Program-made: the position numbers and the translations under genes | Shown: piece by piece, positions 35,161 to 46,900 of the stretch | How the letters are laid out: each line of letters opens with the position of its first letter | How positions within the stretch are numbered: position 1 is the stretch's first letter | From: Entoloma clypeatum | Lineage: Eukaryota; Basidiomycota; Agaricomycetes; Agaricales; Entolomataceae | NCBI GenBank assembly: GCA_963565915.1 | Contig: OY751491.1 | Location: forward strand, 1,116,001 to 1,180,000 | Direction: 5' to 3' | Length of the DNA: 64,000 nucleotides | Notes under the pieces: model-generated | The model's input: the letters and a program-made list of their open reading frames with translations, nothing else | Databases searched by the model: none | What the model was told of the DNA's origin: nothing

Positions 35161-37094
35161 GCAACTACCAGACGAGTCAAGACGTCGCGCTTCTTTGAAG
35201 ACTTCACCAGTAACCCATTCAGCACGCCAGAAGCCCGACAGGAGGAGCTAAGTCCTCGAGACAGTATCGATTTTATGCTTATCCAGCAGTACATTGAATC
35301 GGAGATCCGTCGCATCCTACAGCAGGTGCTTGACGAAGAACTAGACAACGACGAGCATCGCCCCCACGGCGAGATAGCAGAGAGCATCCATCTTGCTTGG
35401 CAACACCAGATCGCGTGTTACAACACCCGACAGAACGAACTCAAAAGTTTTCGGGTTCAAGAAGGACCTCAGACAGGTCGGATCACAGAGATCAGAGAGT
35501 TTATCAGTGTCCAGACAACCGTTATCAGAAGATTGATTAGGACGCTCACATCGAGACGTCCCAGAGCCACATCATCACGTCTTACTCGAAGCAGCAGATC
35601 TACGCCCACTTCACCACCGAAGAACAACAGACCGAGTACAACCGCTGGGCACGAAACGAGAGACTTGACCCCTTCTTGAGACCAACAGACGCACAGGAAC
35701 AGAGATTCCTTAGAGATTTACAGAGGAAATACTCTGAACGTTTTGCCACCGATTCCGCCGACGAGTCCCCTGACGAATTTACTTTTGACTCCGCGCAGTC
35801 AGATATCAAACAGACGCCTAGAACAGGGACTCATTTTCAATCCTTACCTGTATCCCGAACCCCATCTTCATCCCAACAACCCGGCTCCTCTTCTCCTCCG
35901 CAGACTCTAAACATGGCAGAAGCTCCGGCTGTACAAACGATGGATACATCCAAGATCATCAAGGATCCTGGGATGTTCAAGGACAGATACACCTTTGACG
36001 AGTGGTGGAAAGCCACCAAACTATACATCAGGTTCCAAAAGAGCCTCACAGACGATCAGAAGATTCTTGCGGTACTATCCCGCATGATGGAAGGGCCCGG
36101 CAGACACTGGGCCAGCAACAAGTTAGACGCTCTTACCGCTGACAACGAGAACATCACCTGGCTAGGTTTTTCTGATGATATCGCCACACGATTCTCCTGC
36201 GCCAACAATGTTGAAAACTTTTCCCATCACGTAGATTAGATTAGATTAGATTACATCACGTGACCTTTACATATCTTCACTACATACTTGTTTGGTTGGT
36301 ACAAACAGCAGTACGGTATATAAGACCAGGAAACTGTCAATATCAACAAGTTGTCTCTTGACTCTTAACCAGCTCCATCGCTCTCACCAGCCTCAACCGC
36401 TCTCACTAGCCTTACCCCCTCCAAACCATGTAAGTGACCATAGCGGTATCGTAGAGTACTTCCACTGTAGCTATGTTGCTCAGTACACCTGTGGCTAGTG
36501 CCCAGGTGGAACTTCAACAAACAAGTCGGTCGCTGCCAAAGCGAGACTCGAAGTCCTGAAACAAGAGAAATGCACTGTTGATGAATTCTTGGATGAATTT
36601 GAAGAACTCTTGGGACTGTCAAACCTTGGCGAAGAAACTGGGAAATACATCCTAGAGAAAAACGTCAACCGCAGAATCTCTGAACAAGTGGCTAGCGATG
36701 GCAAAACGTACACCGATTACGCAAAGGAGATCTGAAACAAGGGACGACAGATGGAAGGACATGCACTGGTCATCCGAGGTGGCGGCGACATGCGCACCGG
36801 ATCGGGTACCACTTATGGTGGTCGGGCAAGGCCATGGAGATCGACAAAGCAGGAGTAGCCCGTTGCTACAACTGTCAACGCTTCGGTCATTTGGCTAAAG
36901 ACTGTAGCACTCCAAAGAAGAAAGATGGTCGCAAGTGTTTCAACTGTGACCAAGAAGGCCATATTGCGCGCAACTGCCGCAAGCTGAAGAAGAACTCCGG
37001 AAGGGTTAGGAAGGTGTCCGAGGAAGACGCTGAGAATGATGAAACCACAATCTTAGAAGCCGACGAGAAGGATTTTCCCGAAGGGTCCGATTAA
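35161..37094 (+). pseudogene. Gag of gypsy copy 2, split by a solo LTR
   Basis: Same domain order as copy 1, and it keeps the Q-R-F-L-R-D-L-Q segment (35700-35725) that copy 1 lost. Breaks: a TGA near 35678; insertion of a foreign LTR at 36209-36519 after A-N; a TGA near 36733; and a one-base deletion at 36823 (GGTCGGGCAAGG against GGTCAGGGCAAGG in copy 1), which shifts the frame before the zinc knuckles. Knuckles C-Y-N-C-Q-R-F-G-H-L-A-K-D-C and C-F-N-C-D-Q-E-G-H-I-A-R-N-C are intact. It ends at TAA 37092-37094. Confidence 0.85.
36209..36519 (+). mobile_element. Solo LTR of another (copia-like) family inside gag
   Basis: 311 bp, TGTTGAAAAC...CTTCAACA, with inverted ends TGTTGA/TCAACA and a perfect 5-bp duplication AACAA (36204-36208 and 36520-36524). 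It holds a (GATTA)n run near 36232-36255 and a TATATAAGA box near 36316. The TGTTGA...TCAACA ends resemble those of the copia LTR at 59452-59809. Confidence 0.88.
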
Positions 37095-40000
37095 ACGACG
37101 CTAAGTCGCGACCCTTATCTATTAAACGGACTTGCTTGCCTTGTATGACTGCAGACAATAGAACCTATGTCATGCCTGCCAAGCGAGCCGCTGCGTCGAC
37201 TAAGATTGTGAAGGGAGATAAACCTCCAAAAAGACGAGAGATCAGGCTGTTAGCTCAGCTCAGGACACGACGAGGGCCAAAGGTTATCCAACCTGAGGTT
37301 GACAGCGGATGTGAACGCACGTGCATCCATCCCAGAATAGTACGCAAACAGAACCTCCACACGCGAGGAATACCGCCCATAGCAATTCTAAATGCGGATG
37401 GATCGCCAAATCGACAACAGAAAGCGAGCCAACTTGCCGAAGTCAAACTGGATTTGGGAGCACATCAGGAAACCATGGAAGCAATGGTACTGGACATTGG
37501 GAGAACGGACATGCTCCTGGGACATGACTGGTTGGTACACCACAACCCCACAATCAATTGGACAACTGGCGCGGTAACATTTAACCGGTGCCCAACAACA
37601 TGTCGACCCAAACACTCGGATTTCAGGATTAACCTTAATGGTCGCAAACACCGGGTTCGCATGGTTGAGGTGCGCGACAAAGATGCACCCAAAAAGTCGG
37701 ATCAGAAATGGAAGCCTGGAGACCCTATTTTGGAAGCTGTCACTCCCACACCACCTCCCACAACCAAACGACCCTCATATGTTGAACGATTTGCTCATCT
37801 TTTCGAGAAAGAGAATTTTGACAAGATCCCAAAGGAGAGGGAATGGGACCATGGTATCGAACTTACACCGGACGCACCAAAGGAACTAGGAGGAAATACA
37901 TATCCTATGACACAAAAGGAACAAGAGGAATTGGATGCATTCATTGACGAAGGTCTAGCAACAGGAAAGATCCGCCCGTCCAAATCCCCTTATGCCTCCC
38001 CTTGCTTCTTCATCAACAAGAAGGATGGCTCCAAAAGCTTGGTACAAGATTACCACATGGTCAATAAATTCACGGCAAAGACAAGTTCCCACTCCCACGA
38101 ATATCCGATCTCTTGGACGTACTGAAAGATGCGGTCTACTTCAATAAAATGGACATCATGTGGGGCTATAACAACGTCCGGATCAAGGAGGGCGATGAAT
38201 GGAAAGCTGCCTTCCTCACCAGTCGAGGATTGTTCGAACCATTGGTCATGTTTTTCGGTCATCTGGAATATTTCCGTCGTCCTCAGGACCTAAATCAACG
38301 ACAGCGGCGCTGGAAGATGAAGTTACAAGACTATGACTTCGAATTACGGCATGTGCCCAGCAAGACCAATGCAAAAGTGGACATCCTGTCACGCTTACCC
38401 TGGTATGAAGCGGAACTCGAACCACAGAACAGTGACCAAATGCTCAAGGAGGGACTATTCTTGAAACGGTTGGAATCAGAAGATGTGATACAAATGGAGA
38501 TGTTCACGGAGGAACAATTCTTTGAAGGAGGTGAAACATCTGATCCCATCAAAATTGGAAACGTCACAACTATTGAAAATCTGTGGATCGCACGCATCAA
38601 GGGTTCAAACCGCATGGAGACAGAAGTAGCCCAGGGTCTAAAAAAGAATCCTCATTGGTATCAGCAGGAGAATGGGATCACCTATGCAGGAGAACGAGTC
38701 TATGTCCTGCCAGACCCACAATTACGACAAGAATTGATGTTCAAGTCACACGATGCACCAGTGGCTGGACATCCAGGACAGTACCGGACACATGAACTCC
38801 TCACTGGCACCTACTGGTGGCCTACCATACTGCACAATGTGAAGAAGTATGTGAAGGGTTGCGACACTTGTCAACGCAACAAGATTAACCGACAAAAGCG
38901 ACATGCTCCGCTACATCCCCATGCAGCACCAAGTCACCCATGGGAAGACATAGGAATCGACGTCGTGGGACCGATACCAGAATCTGATGGAAAAAACGCA
39001 ATTCTGGTCATCACGGATAGACATTCAAAGATGCTTCACCTCATTCCGACAACCGTGGAACTATCGGCTGAAGGATTAGCCAAGATCTATCGGGATCAGA
39101 TATGGAAGCTTCATGGGATCCCCAAGAAGATCATCAGCGATAGGGGACCGCAGTTCGCCGCAAAGTTCATGGAGATACTCTGCCGCATGTTAGGGATCAA
39201 GAGGAACCTGTCCACCGCATACCACCCACAGACTGATGGACAGGCCGAGCGATTGCATCAAGAAACGGAAGCGTTCTTACGAAACTTTGTCAACCATCTA
39301 CAGGATGATTGGGCAGAATGGATCGCAATCGCAGAGTTCCAGTACAATGACAAAGAACACCAGGCAACGAAGCACACCCCATTCTACCTCAACTACGGTT
39401 TACATCCGTGGAAGGGAGAGCTCGTGTTAGAAGATACCAATCCGGCTGCCAACGACTTCTTGAAAAAACTCAAACAGGCATGAGAAGAAGCCAATGCAGC
39501 ACTGAAACAAGCACAGGATCAGATGAAGAAGACAGTTGACACACGGCGAAGTCCGTCTTGGAACTACCGCATCAGGGACAAGGTGTGGCTGGAAGGGACT
39601 AACATCAGGACCGATCGCCCCTCAAAGAAACTTGATGCACTCCGACATGGACCATTCAAAGTCCTAGAGAAGAAAGGAGCTAGCGCGTACCTTCTTGATC
39701 TTCCGAAGACTTGGAAGATGATTCACCCTGTGTTCAACGAGACCCTGTTGTCACCATATGAAACTCCGAAGTACACCATCCAGAAAAAGAAACCAGCCCC
39801 TGATCCGATCATCGTTGAAGGACGAGAAGAGTACCATGTGTCTACGATCCTGGATTCTCGAAAGTTCCGCAGAAAGATCCAGTACCTCGTCCAGTGGGAA
39901 GGGAAGAGAACACATGGGAACCGCGAGCTAATGTTCAGAACGCCCAAGATTTGATCTGTGATTTCCATCGGCAGAACCCGTCGCGTCCACGATAAAAGAC
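37091..40000 (+). pseudogene. Pol of gypsy copy 2, lacking RT active site and RNase H
   Basis: The protease (E-V-D-S-G-C) and early RT are open to about 38090, where a one-base change shifts frame (A-K-T-S-S-H-S-H instead of V-K-D-K-F-P-L-P). The frame resumes at 38113. At about 38261 M-F-F-G is joined directly to H-L-E-Y-F-R, skipping about 690 bases that in copy 1 hold Y-M-D-D, the RT thumb and RNase H. The deletion is in frame, so integrase follows intact: zinc finger H-D-A-P-V-A-G-H ... C-D-T-C-Q-R-N-K, then D, D and E. A TGA at 39481 separates the end of integrase. The chromodomain is frameshifted by a 10-bp deletion at 39902 (the W-E-G-Y-G-P part). Confidence 0.85.
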
Positions 40001-40117
40001 ACCCGTCGAAATCAGCAACAGCATCGACCTCATCAGTCAAAAACCCACCGAGTTCTCCGCTCCATCTTCAATATAGCTACTCCATTCTTCCTCTATCTCT
40101 CCAACATCCTCCGCACC

Positions 40118-40480
40118 ATGTCCACCGCCACCACCACATCCACTGAAACCAACCCCGCCATCACTGCCCTCATGGGTGAAACCCTCTCCATGAGAGACCA
40201 GATCCACGCGCTAGAAGCCTCGCTCGCCGACATCCTGCATCGACAGATGCACATCCGCCTCCATTCTTTATCCGACCTCCCCGTCACACCAACCCCCGAA
40301 GAAAAACAGATCCTCGGGAACTACACCCGTACGCTGGTCATTGAAAACCGGCGCATCCGACTAGCCGTCCGAAGTCTCGAGCTCGCCATCGCCATCAACG
40401 AAGAGCTCATAGACGATTGGAGCCTCAAGGAGAATGGCGCCTGGACAAACAACGACGATGCCGGAGGATGGGGACAATGA
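40118..40480 (+). CDS. Third ORF of gypsy copy 2 (120 codons, unknown function)
   Basis: The counterpart of 30988-31359, intact, starting in the context CACCATGTCC. It shares S-M-R-D-Q-I-H-A-L-E-A-S-L-A-D-I-L-H, E-E-K-Q-I-L-G-N-Y-T, I-E-N-R-R-I-R-L-A and D-W-S-L-K-E, ending G-G-W-G-Q. Differences between the two copies lie largely at third codon positions and the amino-acid changes are conservative, the pattern expected of a protein kept by selection. Predicted helical and soluble; function unknown. Confidence 0.8.
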   Translation: MSTATTTSTETNPAITALMGETLSMRDQIHALEASLADILHRQMHIRLHSLSDLPVTPTPEEKQILGNYTRTLVIENRRIRLAVRSLELAIAINEELIDDWSLKENGAWTNNDDAGGWGQ

Positions 40481-40514
40481 CTCTGTGAGGACACAGAGCT
40501 TGAGGAGGGGAACA

Positions 40515-40893
40515 TGTTACGGACTTACCTGTTTGTATGTTACGCACTTTTCCCTTGCATTGTACCTTCATCATTTCTTTAACTCATCGGACCGCTTACT
40601 CATTTACCTTTACTCTACCATTCTCCTTCACTCCCGCGCTGACTCGCACTCCGCAGTAGAGATTACTCAGTCCGCAGTCGTCTGACTCACTTCACACTGC
40701 CTTTCCGCAGTTACTGACTCATCCGCACTGCCTTCCGCAGCTACTGACTCACTCGCTACCGCTCGTAGCCAGTACTATATAAACCCCATGTACCATAGCT
40801 ACATTCCTTAGATTTAGCAATCACTTTGCTCTTCGCCTTTCCACTTTCCTGCATACTCTGCCCGAACCTTGGAATGGTTTGTTAAGCATAACA
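40515..40893 (+). repeat. Gypsy copy 2, 3' LTR
   Basis: 379 bp, preceded by the polypurine tract GAGGAGGGGAACA and followed by TAATG. It is longer than the 5' LTR because of an extra CTGACTCATCCGCACTGCCTTCCGCAG-type repeat. Confidence 0.9.
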
Positions 40894-41024
40894 TAATGGC
40901 GACGGAGAGTCTATCAAGCATGAGAGAGAGTGGGGTTGAGATCTCACCGTGAATCAATCAATGAAGTCATGTGAGCGCAACACATGATTGTCCGAGGGTT
41001 CGTCACATGTAGCCGAGCACGATA

Positions 41025-41929
41025 CACAGCGGGACTGGACCAATGTACCCCTCGAAAACATTGTAAACAAATAACAATCTAATATAGAATTTATTTGCTG
41101 ACCACATTGTGGGAACACAAGTAAAATCCATTTTTAATAATTATCTAATGTGCTCTGCATGTTTCCACTGAGCAAATGCAAAAGAAAATGCAAAATGTGA
41201 CTGTGATGTGGCCCCGATATTTCCTTCTCTCAAATGGAGATCCCATTCAAAAATCAAACCACTTGTTTATCCTTTATGAGAACTGAGTTTGATCCCAGCT
41301 TATATAGCAGGAACATGCAGAACAAATTGTTTATTTGATCCCTATGTTCTACCCTCATGCATGAAATTCCCATTGACAAAGAACACTTAAAAAGAAATCA
41401 CACTGAGTCCATGATGTGATTGACAACCACACTGCTGCTATGTTTAAAATGTACCCATCACATCCTTTGTAGTCTTTAAAATGTTTCCTCAAACAAAGAA
41501 GAAGATTAAAAATATACAAATGGTGTGATTGCCAATCTCATGATGACTTCACCGTGATTTCTTGTAAAATGTTCTTTGTCAATGGAATTTCGTGCATGAG
41601 GGTAGAACATAGGGATCAAATAAATAATTTGTTCAGCATGTTCCTGCTATGTAAGCTGGGATCAAACTCAGTTCTCATAAAGGATAAACAAGTGGTTTGA
41701 TTTTTGAATGGGATCTCCATTTGAGAGAAGGAAATATCGGGGCCACATCACAGTCACATTTTGCATTTTCTTTTGCATTTGCTCAGTGGAAACATGCAGA
41801 GCACATTAGATAATTATTAAAAATGGATTTTACTTGTGTTCCCACAATGTGGTCAGCAAATAAATTCTATATTAGATTGTTATTTGTTTACAATGTTTTC
41901 GAGGGGTACATTGGTCCAGTCCCGCTGTG
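41025..41929. mobile_element. 905-bp palindromic (foldback) element
   Basis: The outer arms match over about 390 bp: CACAGCGGGACTGGACC at the left is the complement of GGTCCAGTCCCGCTGTG at the right, and the match continues inward with few changes to GACAAAGAACA (41376 and 41571). A weaker match runs to the centre near 41480. The flanks are ATA on both sides. No ORF of note. It looks like a non-autonomous TIR element (MITE or foldback). Confidence 0.8.
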
Positions 41930-42543
41930 ATAGATGGGTACGAAAGGTTGGCCAGTTGGCCAGCGAGTCGGCAATGTCCGGCGATCCGATCAACATCAAT
42001 TGATGACACGATAGACGACGAAAAAGTTGGCGCTGGCCGTCTGGTAAAGCCGATTTCTCGAAACTCGAACTCGGAATATCGAGAGCACCGCGTCTACGCT
42101 GGGAACGAGAATGAGAATCTGCCCTCTGCCCATGAAGACCGTGACGTACGTCTGTATGTGATCCATTCCATTTCAGCCACTGTTCAAAGTCAGCCGGAGA
42201 TCCCCACCATGGTCACAATAGATTGAGGCCGAAAAGTTTGGCGGGGGTCATCTGGAAAGACCGAGTCCTCGTAAACTCGAACTCGGAACAGACTTCCATT
42301 CGTAGTGGAAACCGAGTAAGTCCTTGTCTCGTACCAAAGATTGCTCTTTCTTATCTATACTCGTCAGGCTGCTCAGATACAGACGACAATTGGGGTGTTG
42401 GTGTTGGCGGTCGCTGCAGCCGCTGTGATCTGGCGGGTCAAGCCGGAGACATGACGTGGATCGAACAAGTCAACATGGACGGAACTTGGTATACTGGAAG
42501 ACAGATGCCAACCACAGGACACAAGACCTTGAAATCACTGTAC
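41907..42543. repeat. First copy of a segment duplicated across the gap
   Basis: Near-identical to 42744-43380, with a few single-base indels (for example GCTGGCCGTCTGG against GCTGCCGTCTGG). It starts at the tip of the palindromic element and ends at the N run. Confidence 0.9.
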
Positions 42544-42743
42544 NNNNNNNNNNNNNNNNNNNNNNNNNNNNNNNNNNNNNNNNNNNNNNNNNNNNNNNNN
42601 NNNNNNNNNNNNNNNNNNNNNNNNNNNNNNNNNNNNNNNNNNNNNNNNNNNNNNNNNNNNNNNNNNNNNNNNNNNNNNNNNNNNNNNNNNNNNNNNNNNN
42701 NNNNNNNNNNNNNNNNNNNNNNNNNNNNNNNNNNNNNNNNNNN
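42544..42743. other. Assembly gap (200 N)
   Basis: Exactly 200 N, with nearly the same 637-bp sequence on each side. Confidence 0.99.
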
Positions 42744-43380
42744 GTACATTGGTCCAGTCCCGCTGTGATAGATGGGTACGAAAGGTTGGCCAGTTGGCCA
42801 GCGAGTCGGCAATGTCCGGCGATCCGATCAACATCAATTGATGACACGATAGACGACGAAAAAGTTGGCGCTGCCGTCTGGTAAAGCCGATTTCTCGAAC
42901 TCGAACTCGGAATATCGAGAGCACCGCGTCTACGCTGGGAACGAGAATGAGAATCTGCCCTCTGCCCATGAAGACCGTGACGTACGTCCTGTATGTGATC
43001 CATTCATTTCAGCCACTGTTCAAAGTCAGCCGGAGATCCCCACCATGGTCACAATAGATTGAGGCCGAAAAGTTTGGCGGGGGTCATCTGGAAAGACCGA
43101 GTCCTCGTAAACTCGAACTCGGAACAGACTTCCATTCGTAGTGGAAACCGAGTAAGTCCTTGTCTCGTACCAAAGATTGCTCTTTCTTATCTATACTCGT
43201 CAGGCTGCTCAGATACAGACGACAATTGGGGTGTTGGTGTTGGCGGTCGCTGCAGCCGCTGTGATCTGGCGGGTCAAGCCGGAGACATGACGTGGATCGA
43301 ACAAGTCAACATGGACGGAACTTGGTATACTGGAAGACAGATGCCAACCACAGGACACAAGACCTTGAAATCACTGTACC
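42744..43380 (+). repeat. Second copy of the duplicated segment, with a transmembrane-tail exon
   Basis: After an intron-like GTAAGTCC...CGTCAG, an exon at 43204-43290 encodes 28 residues: A-A-Q-I-Q-T-T then a hydrophobic helix V-L-V-L-A-V-A-A-A-A-V-I-W, then R-V-K-P-E-T and TGA. This is the shape of a single-pass C-terminal anchor. Upstream, two similar stretches (about 42853-42945 and 43062-43150) share E-K-x-G-x-G-x-L ... N-S-N-S-E, suggesting an internal duplication. The parent protein was not recognised. The first copy carries the same exon at 42368-42454. Confidence 0.4.
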
Positions 43381-43668
43381 GCGAGTACATCCACTACCCT
43401 ATCTTCGTTTGTCCGACGCTTCCTCATATGATCATCATAGTCCTGCATTATCTCCCATGCCTCTTTCTCTTCAGTGCTATGCCACGTAACACCATCTTCC
43501 CGTTTCTATTTTATTTGCTCCACTTCTACATATATATTTATCACGATCGCTTCTAACACCCGCGAAATATACATAATAACTTCATGACAATTCCAACAGT
43601 GATTCTGGAGGTGGAAACCACTTTGCATTATAAACGATCGCGAGGACGGGACTCTAAGGAGGAGGTAA
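43381..43668. other. Spacer, possible 3' end of an eroded gypsy element
   Basis: No gene. It ends GAGGACGGGACTCTAAGGAGG, a polypurine-like tract of the kind seen before gypsy 3' LTRs. Confidence 0.3.
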
Positions 43669-43854
43669 TGTTACGATTTCCCCTAATAGATACATCACGA
43701 TAGTCACGGTACACTGTAGATAGAACATCTGTAAGTAAGACATTTCCTCCAGCTTCGAACTGTTAATACCACCGTCTTCACCCTTACCCTCGCGACTCAG
43801 TGCAGTGCGGCATGACTGGGTTGTTGTGTGTAAGATCTGTGAGCATAGCCTAAC
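43669..43854 (+). repeat. Possible short gypsy LTR remnant
   Basis: It starts TGTTACGATTTCCCC directly after a polypurine tract and could end at CCTAACA. At about 186 bp it is short, and no target duplication or partner LTR is visible, so the call is weak. Confidence 0.25.
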
Positions 43855-43900
43855 ATGTTGATTCCAGCATGAAAGCGAACGCATGGAAGAATGTTTGTTC

Positions 43901-46900
43901 TCAATTTCCGCTATCCATCGCATCTGCTTTTCGCTTCTTGGCAAGAGCATGCTCCATCGGTTCCAGGACACCCCTAGCCTGATCCTCTGCAACGAAGTGG
44001 GCTCTGAAGGCATCCATATTGATGGTGGCTAACGCAACACCTGTGCCGAGCGCAGCAATAGCATTAGTGACAGAAGCGGCCCCTAAGTTGAGATCGGGAG
44101 GAAGTGGGTAGCCACCCACGAAGCGGAGAACACGGTGCCGCTCTATGGCATGGATGAGTTTCTGACGTAGATGAGATGGCTGTTGCAAGATTCAGAGCGA
44201 GCTGAGCACATGGATGAAACCAATGGACTCACCGACTTCTTAAACCAGTGGTCTTGATGCAGAGAAATGAGGGCATGGCTGATCGTTTTCGCATCGAGGG
44301 ATTCTTTGTTACCCACCGTGTAAGACTCGAATTGGCCGATCAAAAGGGCATTCCCACACCATACCAAAACGTCTGGGCCAAAGAGGAAGCTGGGAACAAG
44401 CACCGCCGGCGTGGCGGTCGGGTTTTCAATCCACTTTAAAACCTCGTGAATATCGGCCGCGTATTGCACCGCGCCGAGACCCGGGTTCTGCGGGGCTTCT
44501 CCTATAACATCCACTGCTACGGCAGTGCCATCAAGACGTCCAACGATCTGGGTCCTTTCGTCAGCCCATTGAGGAATGGTACCGTGAAATTTGAAAATTG
44601 TGCTAAAGGGGACTGGGTAGCGCAGTGCTCGAAGCAGATACAAAATGATCAGCTCCTTGTAAGCAGGTCCACGAGAGGACTGAGAAGCAAGTCGCGTTCG
44701 GAGATTTACTTGCAGATTGAGGTCAGGGTGATTATCGAGCCACTTCATCAGGGACAGAAATGCAAGTGGCTCGACTATTTGACCCCCGTGTCTGTCGCGG
44801 AGACGAGCTAACCCATACTCGACAAGTCGGACAGTGACAGGTCCGAACGTCGGAGAATCCCCCTTAGTCAAGTGAGACTGTATAACCTGGGCTGCTTCTC
44901 GAAGTGCGACCGGATCTGAGCTCCGTGAAATGAGGAAATGGAGGTTGAAGGAAAAGCTTACCCGCCTGGAGTCTATCCCATTCAAAACCGGTCATCCAGA
45001 CCGCGATATTCAACTCAGGCTCATTCGAAGTAAAAGGAAGGCCACTATCGCCTGGGAAGCAAGTCGTATGTTCGTTGATAAATGCATTCAGCAGTTTGTG
45101 TGGCGATGCCAGCCCATTCGCCAAGAGGTATTCCAGAAAGGATACGGAGAAACGATATCTGCTGTCGGTCAGATGGACTCTGTCGGTCAAAACGAAAGTG
45201 TCTGCTCACCGACCCAGAAGATATTCCCGAATCCGTTGTTGCAAGCGATACCCAGAAGGTGTCTCCAAAAAGGAGTCAGGGAGGTACTGTTCGAGGAACT
45301 TCTTCAATTTCGGCCAGGTATCGAACATCCCAAGATTGTGGAACAATTCAAATCCAACAGGTTTTGACACTCCAGATGCCATGGCTTCATGTAGCTCCTC
45401 TAGCGACACGCCTGTACCGGACACAACGAGCTTGATCGGCATGTTGGTGAAGACTTTGACTATGTCGCGGAGAATTGATCGGGTTACTTCCTCGCTTGCG
45501 GATGATATAAAGGAATAACGATATAATCTGACCGCCTGCTGTGCTTCGTCCAGCCCAACTATGAAGTGCGCAGAAGGCATATATTTCTGACGAATGGTAC
45601 CCAGGCGTCCAATCAATATGTCAAGAGCTTCATTTGAGGCCTGGCGAAGACAACCCCTCATAATCTGAACAAATGGATGGTCGGTCCTGCCTAGGTTGGA
45701 CAACTGGAACAGCAACCAAATGCGCTTATGCTTTTCCTGCAATTCCCCGTCGACCTCGATCGCGAGCTCTAGGAACAGTTGGAAAGCCACTATGCGTGCA
45801 GCCATAACTCTCCTGAGGAGCCTAGATGCAATCAGGCGGTTGATTTCGCTTTGAGCAGCGCGTTTCTCGGAAGATAGCGGGCGAAGGTCGGATATCCATT
45901 CACGATAATCAGCGGCTTGATCCAAAGAATACTGCAAATCTGGAACGCCAACGCCGTTGACATCCTGAACTACAACAAAGTAGAATCCCCAGTACACCGT
46001 GAGGCTTTCCAACATGCGCCGTGTTTTCCCTGATCCGGATGTGTTGCAAACGCACCTACAGCTTGTGGTGAGAATAGTTCGAAGCACAGGTAATAACTAC
46101 ATACATGTTTTGAACACCTTCAAATCTCTTGGTGATTTCAGCACGATCGCACATATGGAGATTATGAAATAAAAGACTTGGGTTGCGATTGCGATAAGAT
46201 GGTATTTGGAGGCTTGCGAGAAAGTCGCGGTTGCTCGGCGTGGCATTGTCCGGAGGAACCCAGGTGGGTGGCTCAGGACTTTTCAGAAATGTCTCAACCA
46301 CCACGCGAAGCGATTGGAGCTCCTTTGCAATCCGCTGGTCGATTACGTCGATACCGAGGATATACTCTGTCGGTGTAATGTCCCACTTCGCCCTATTCAC
46401 TACTGCTAACGAAGTGAGCAACCAGTAGATTTGAGAAAATCAACGCGGTTGCGATGGCAATTGGAAAGGAAAGTCGGCAATGTTAGGGCAAGAATCTATC
46501 AGCGGTGTACAGCCATGGAAAAGCACCGTCACTCACCAATACCCGGTTTCCATACAACAATATGTAAACGATCGAGGGAAGGTTGGGTTGGAAAAATATA
46601 GGCGACGGAACGAGCAGACGGTAATTTCTCAGCCAGTTGTTCATCGCCGCGGATAGACGCAAGGTCGTTTAGGTTCACATCGATGGGATTGGTATCTTTG
46701 GGCTAAAAGGGCAGGGAAGTAAGCCATATTGTCTGACATCGCGAATCTCACACCTTCCAGAGTACTAGGCTGTGGGGATCAATGCCGGCTAATGAATCAT
46801 CTTTTCGTTTCTTTTGGATTTTCTCCTTGAGGTGGCCAACGTTGAATTTCGGATTGTGCCACAATGAACCTCGAACATTCACTGGAAACACCTCGGATTC

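Larger units (their letters stand above)
34764..40893 (+). mobile_element. Ty3/gypsy chromovirus copy 2, complete ends
   Basis: LTRs 34764-35121 (358 bp) and 40515-40893 (379 bp), TGTTACGG...AGCATAACA, flanked by a perfect 5-bp duplication TAATG (34759-34763 and 40894-40898). The internal part is nearly identical to copy 1 over gag and pol, but its LTRs belong to a different subfamily (GGACTTACCGGTTTG instead of GGACTCTATGG). Gag is split by a solo LTR of another family, and pol has lost the segment from the RT active site through RNase H. Non-autonomous. Confidence 0.92.

Noticed and set aside
34764..40893. CRISPR-like or prokaryotic repeat array among the LTR repeats
   Set aside because: The repeats are LTR-internal CCGCAGT/ACTGACTC words of irregular spacing in a eukaryotic genome.
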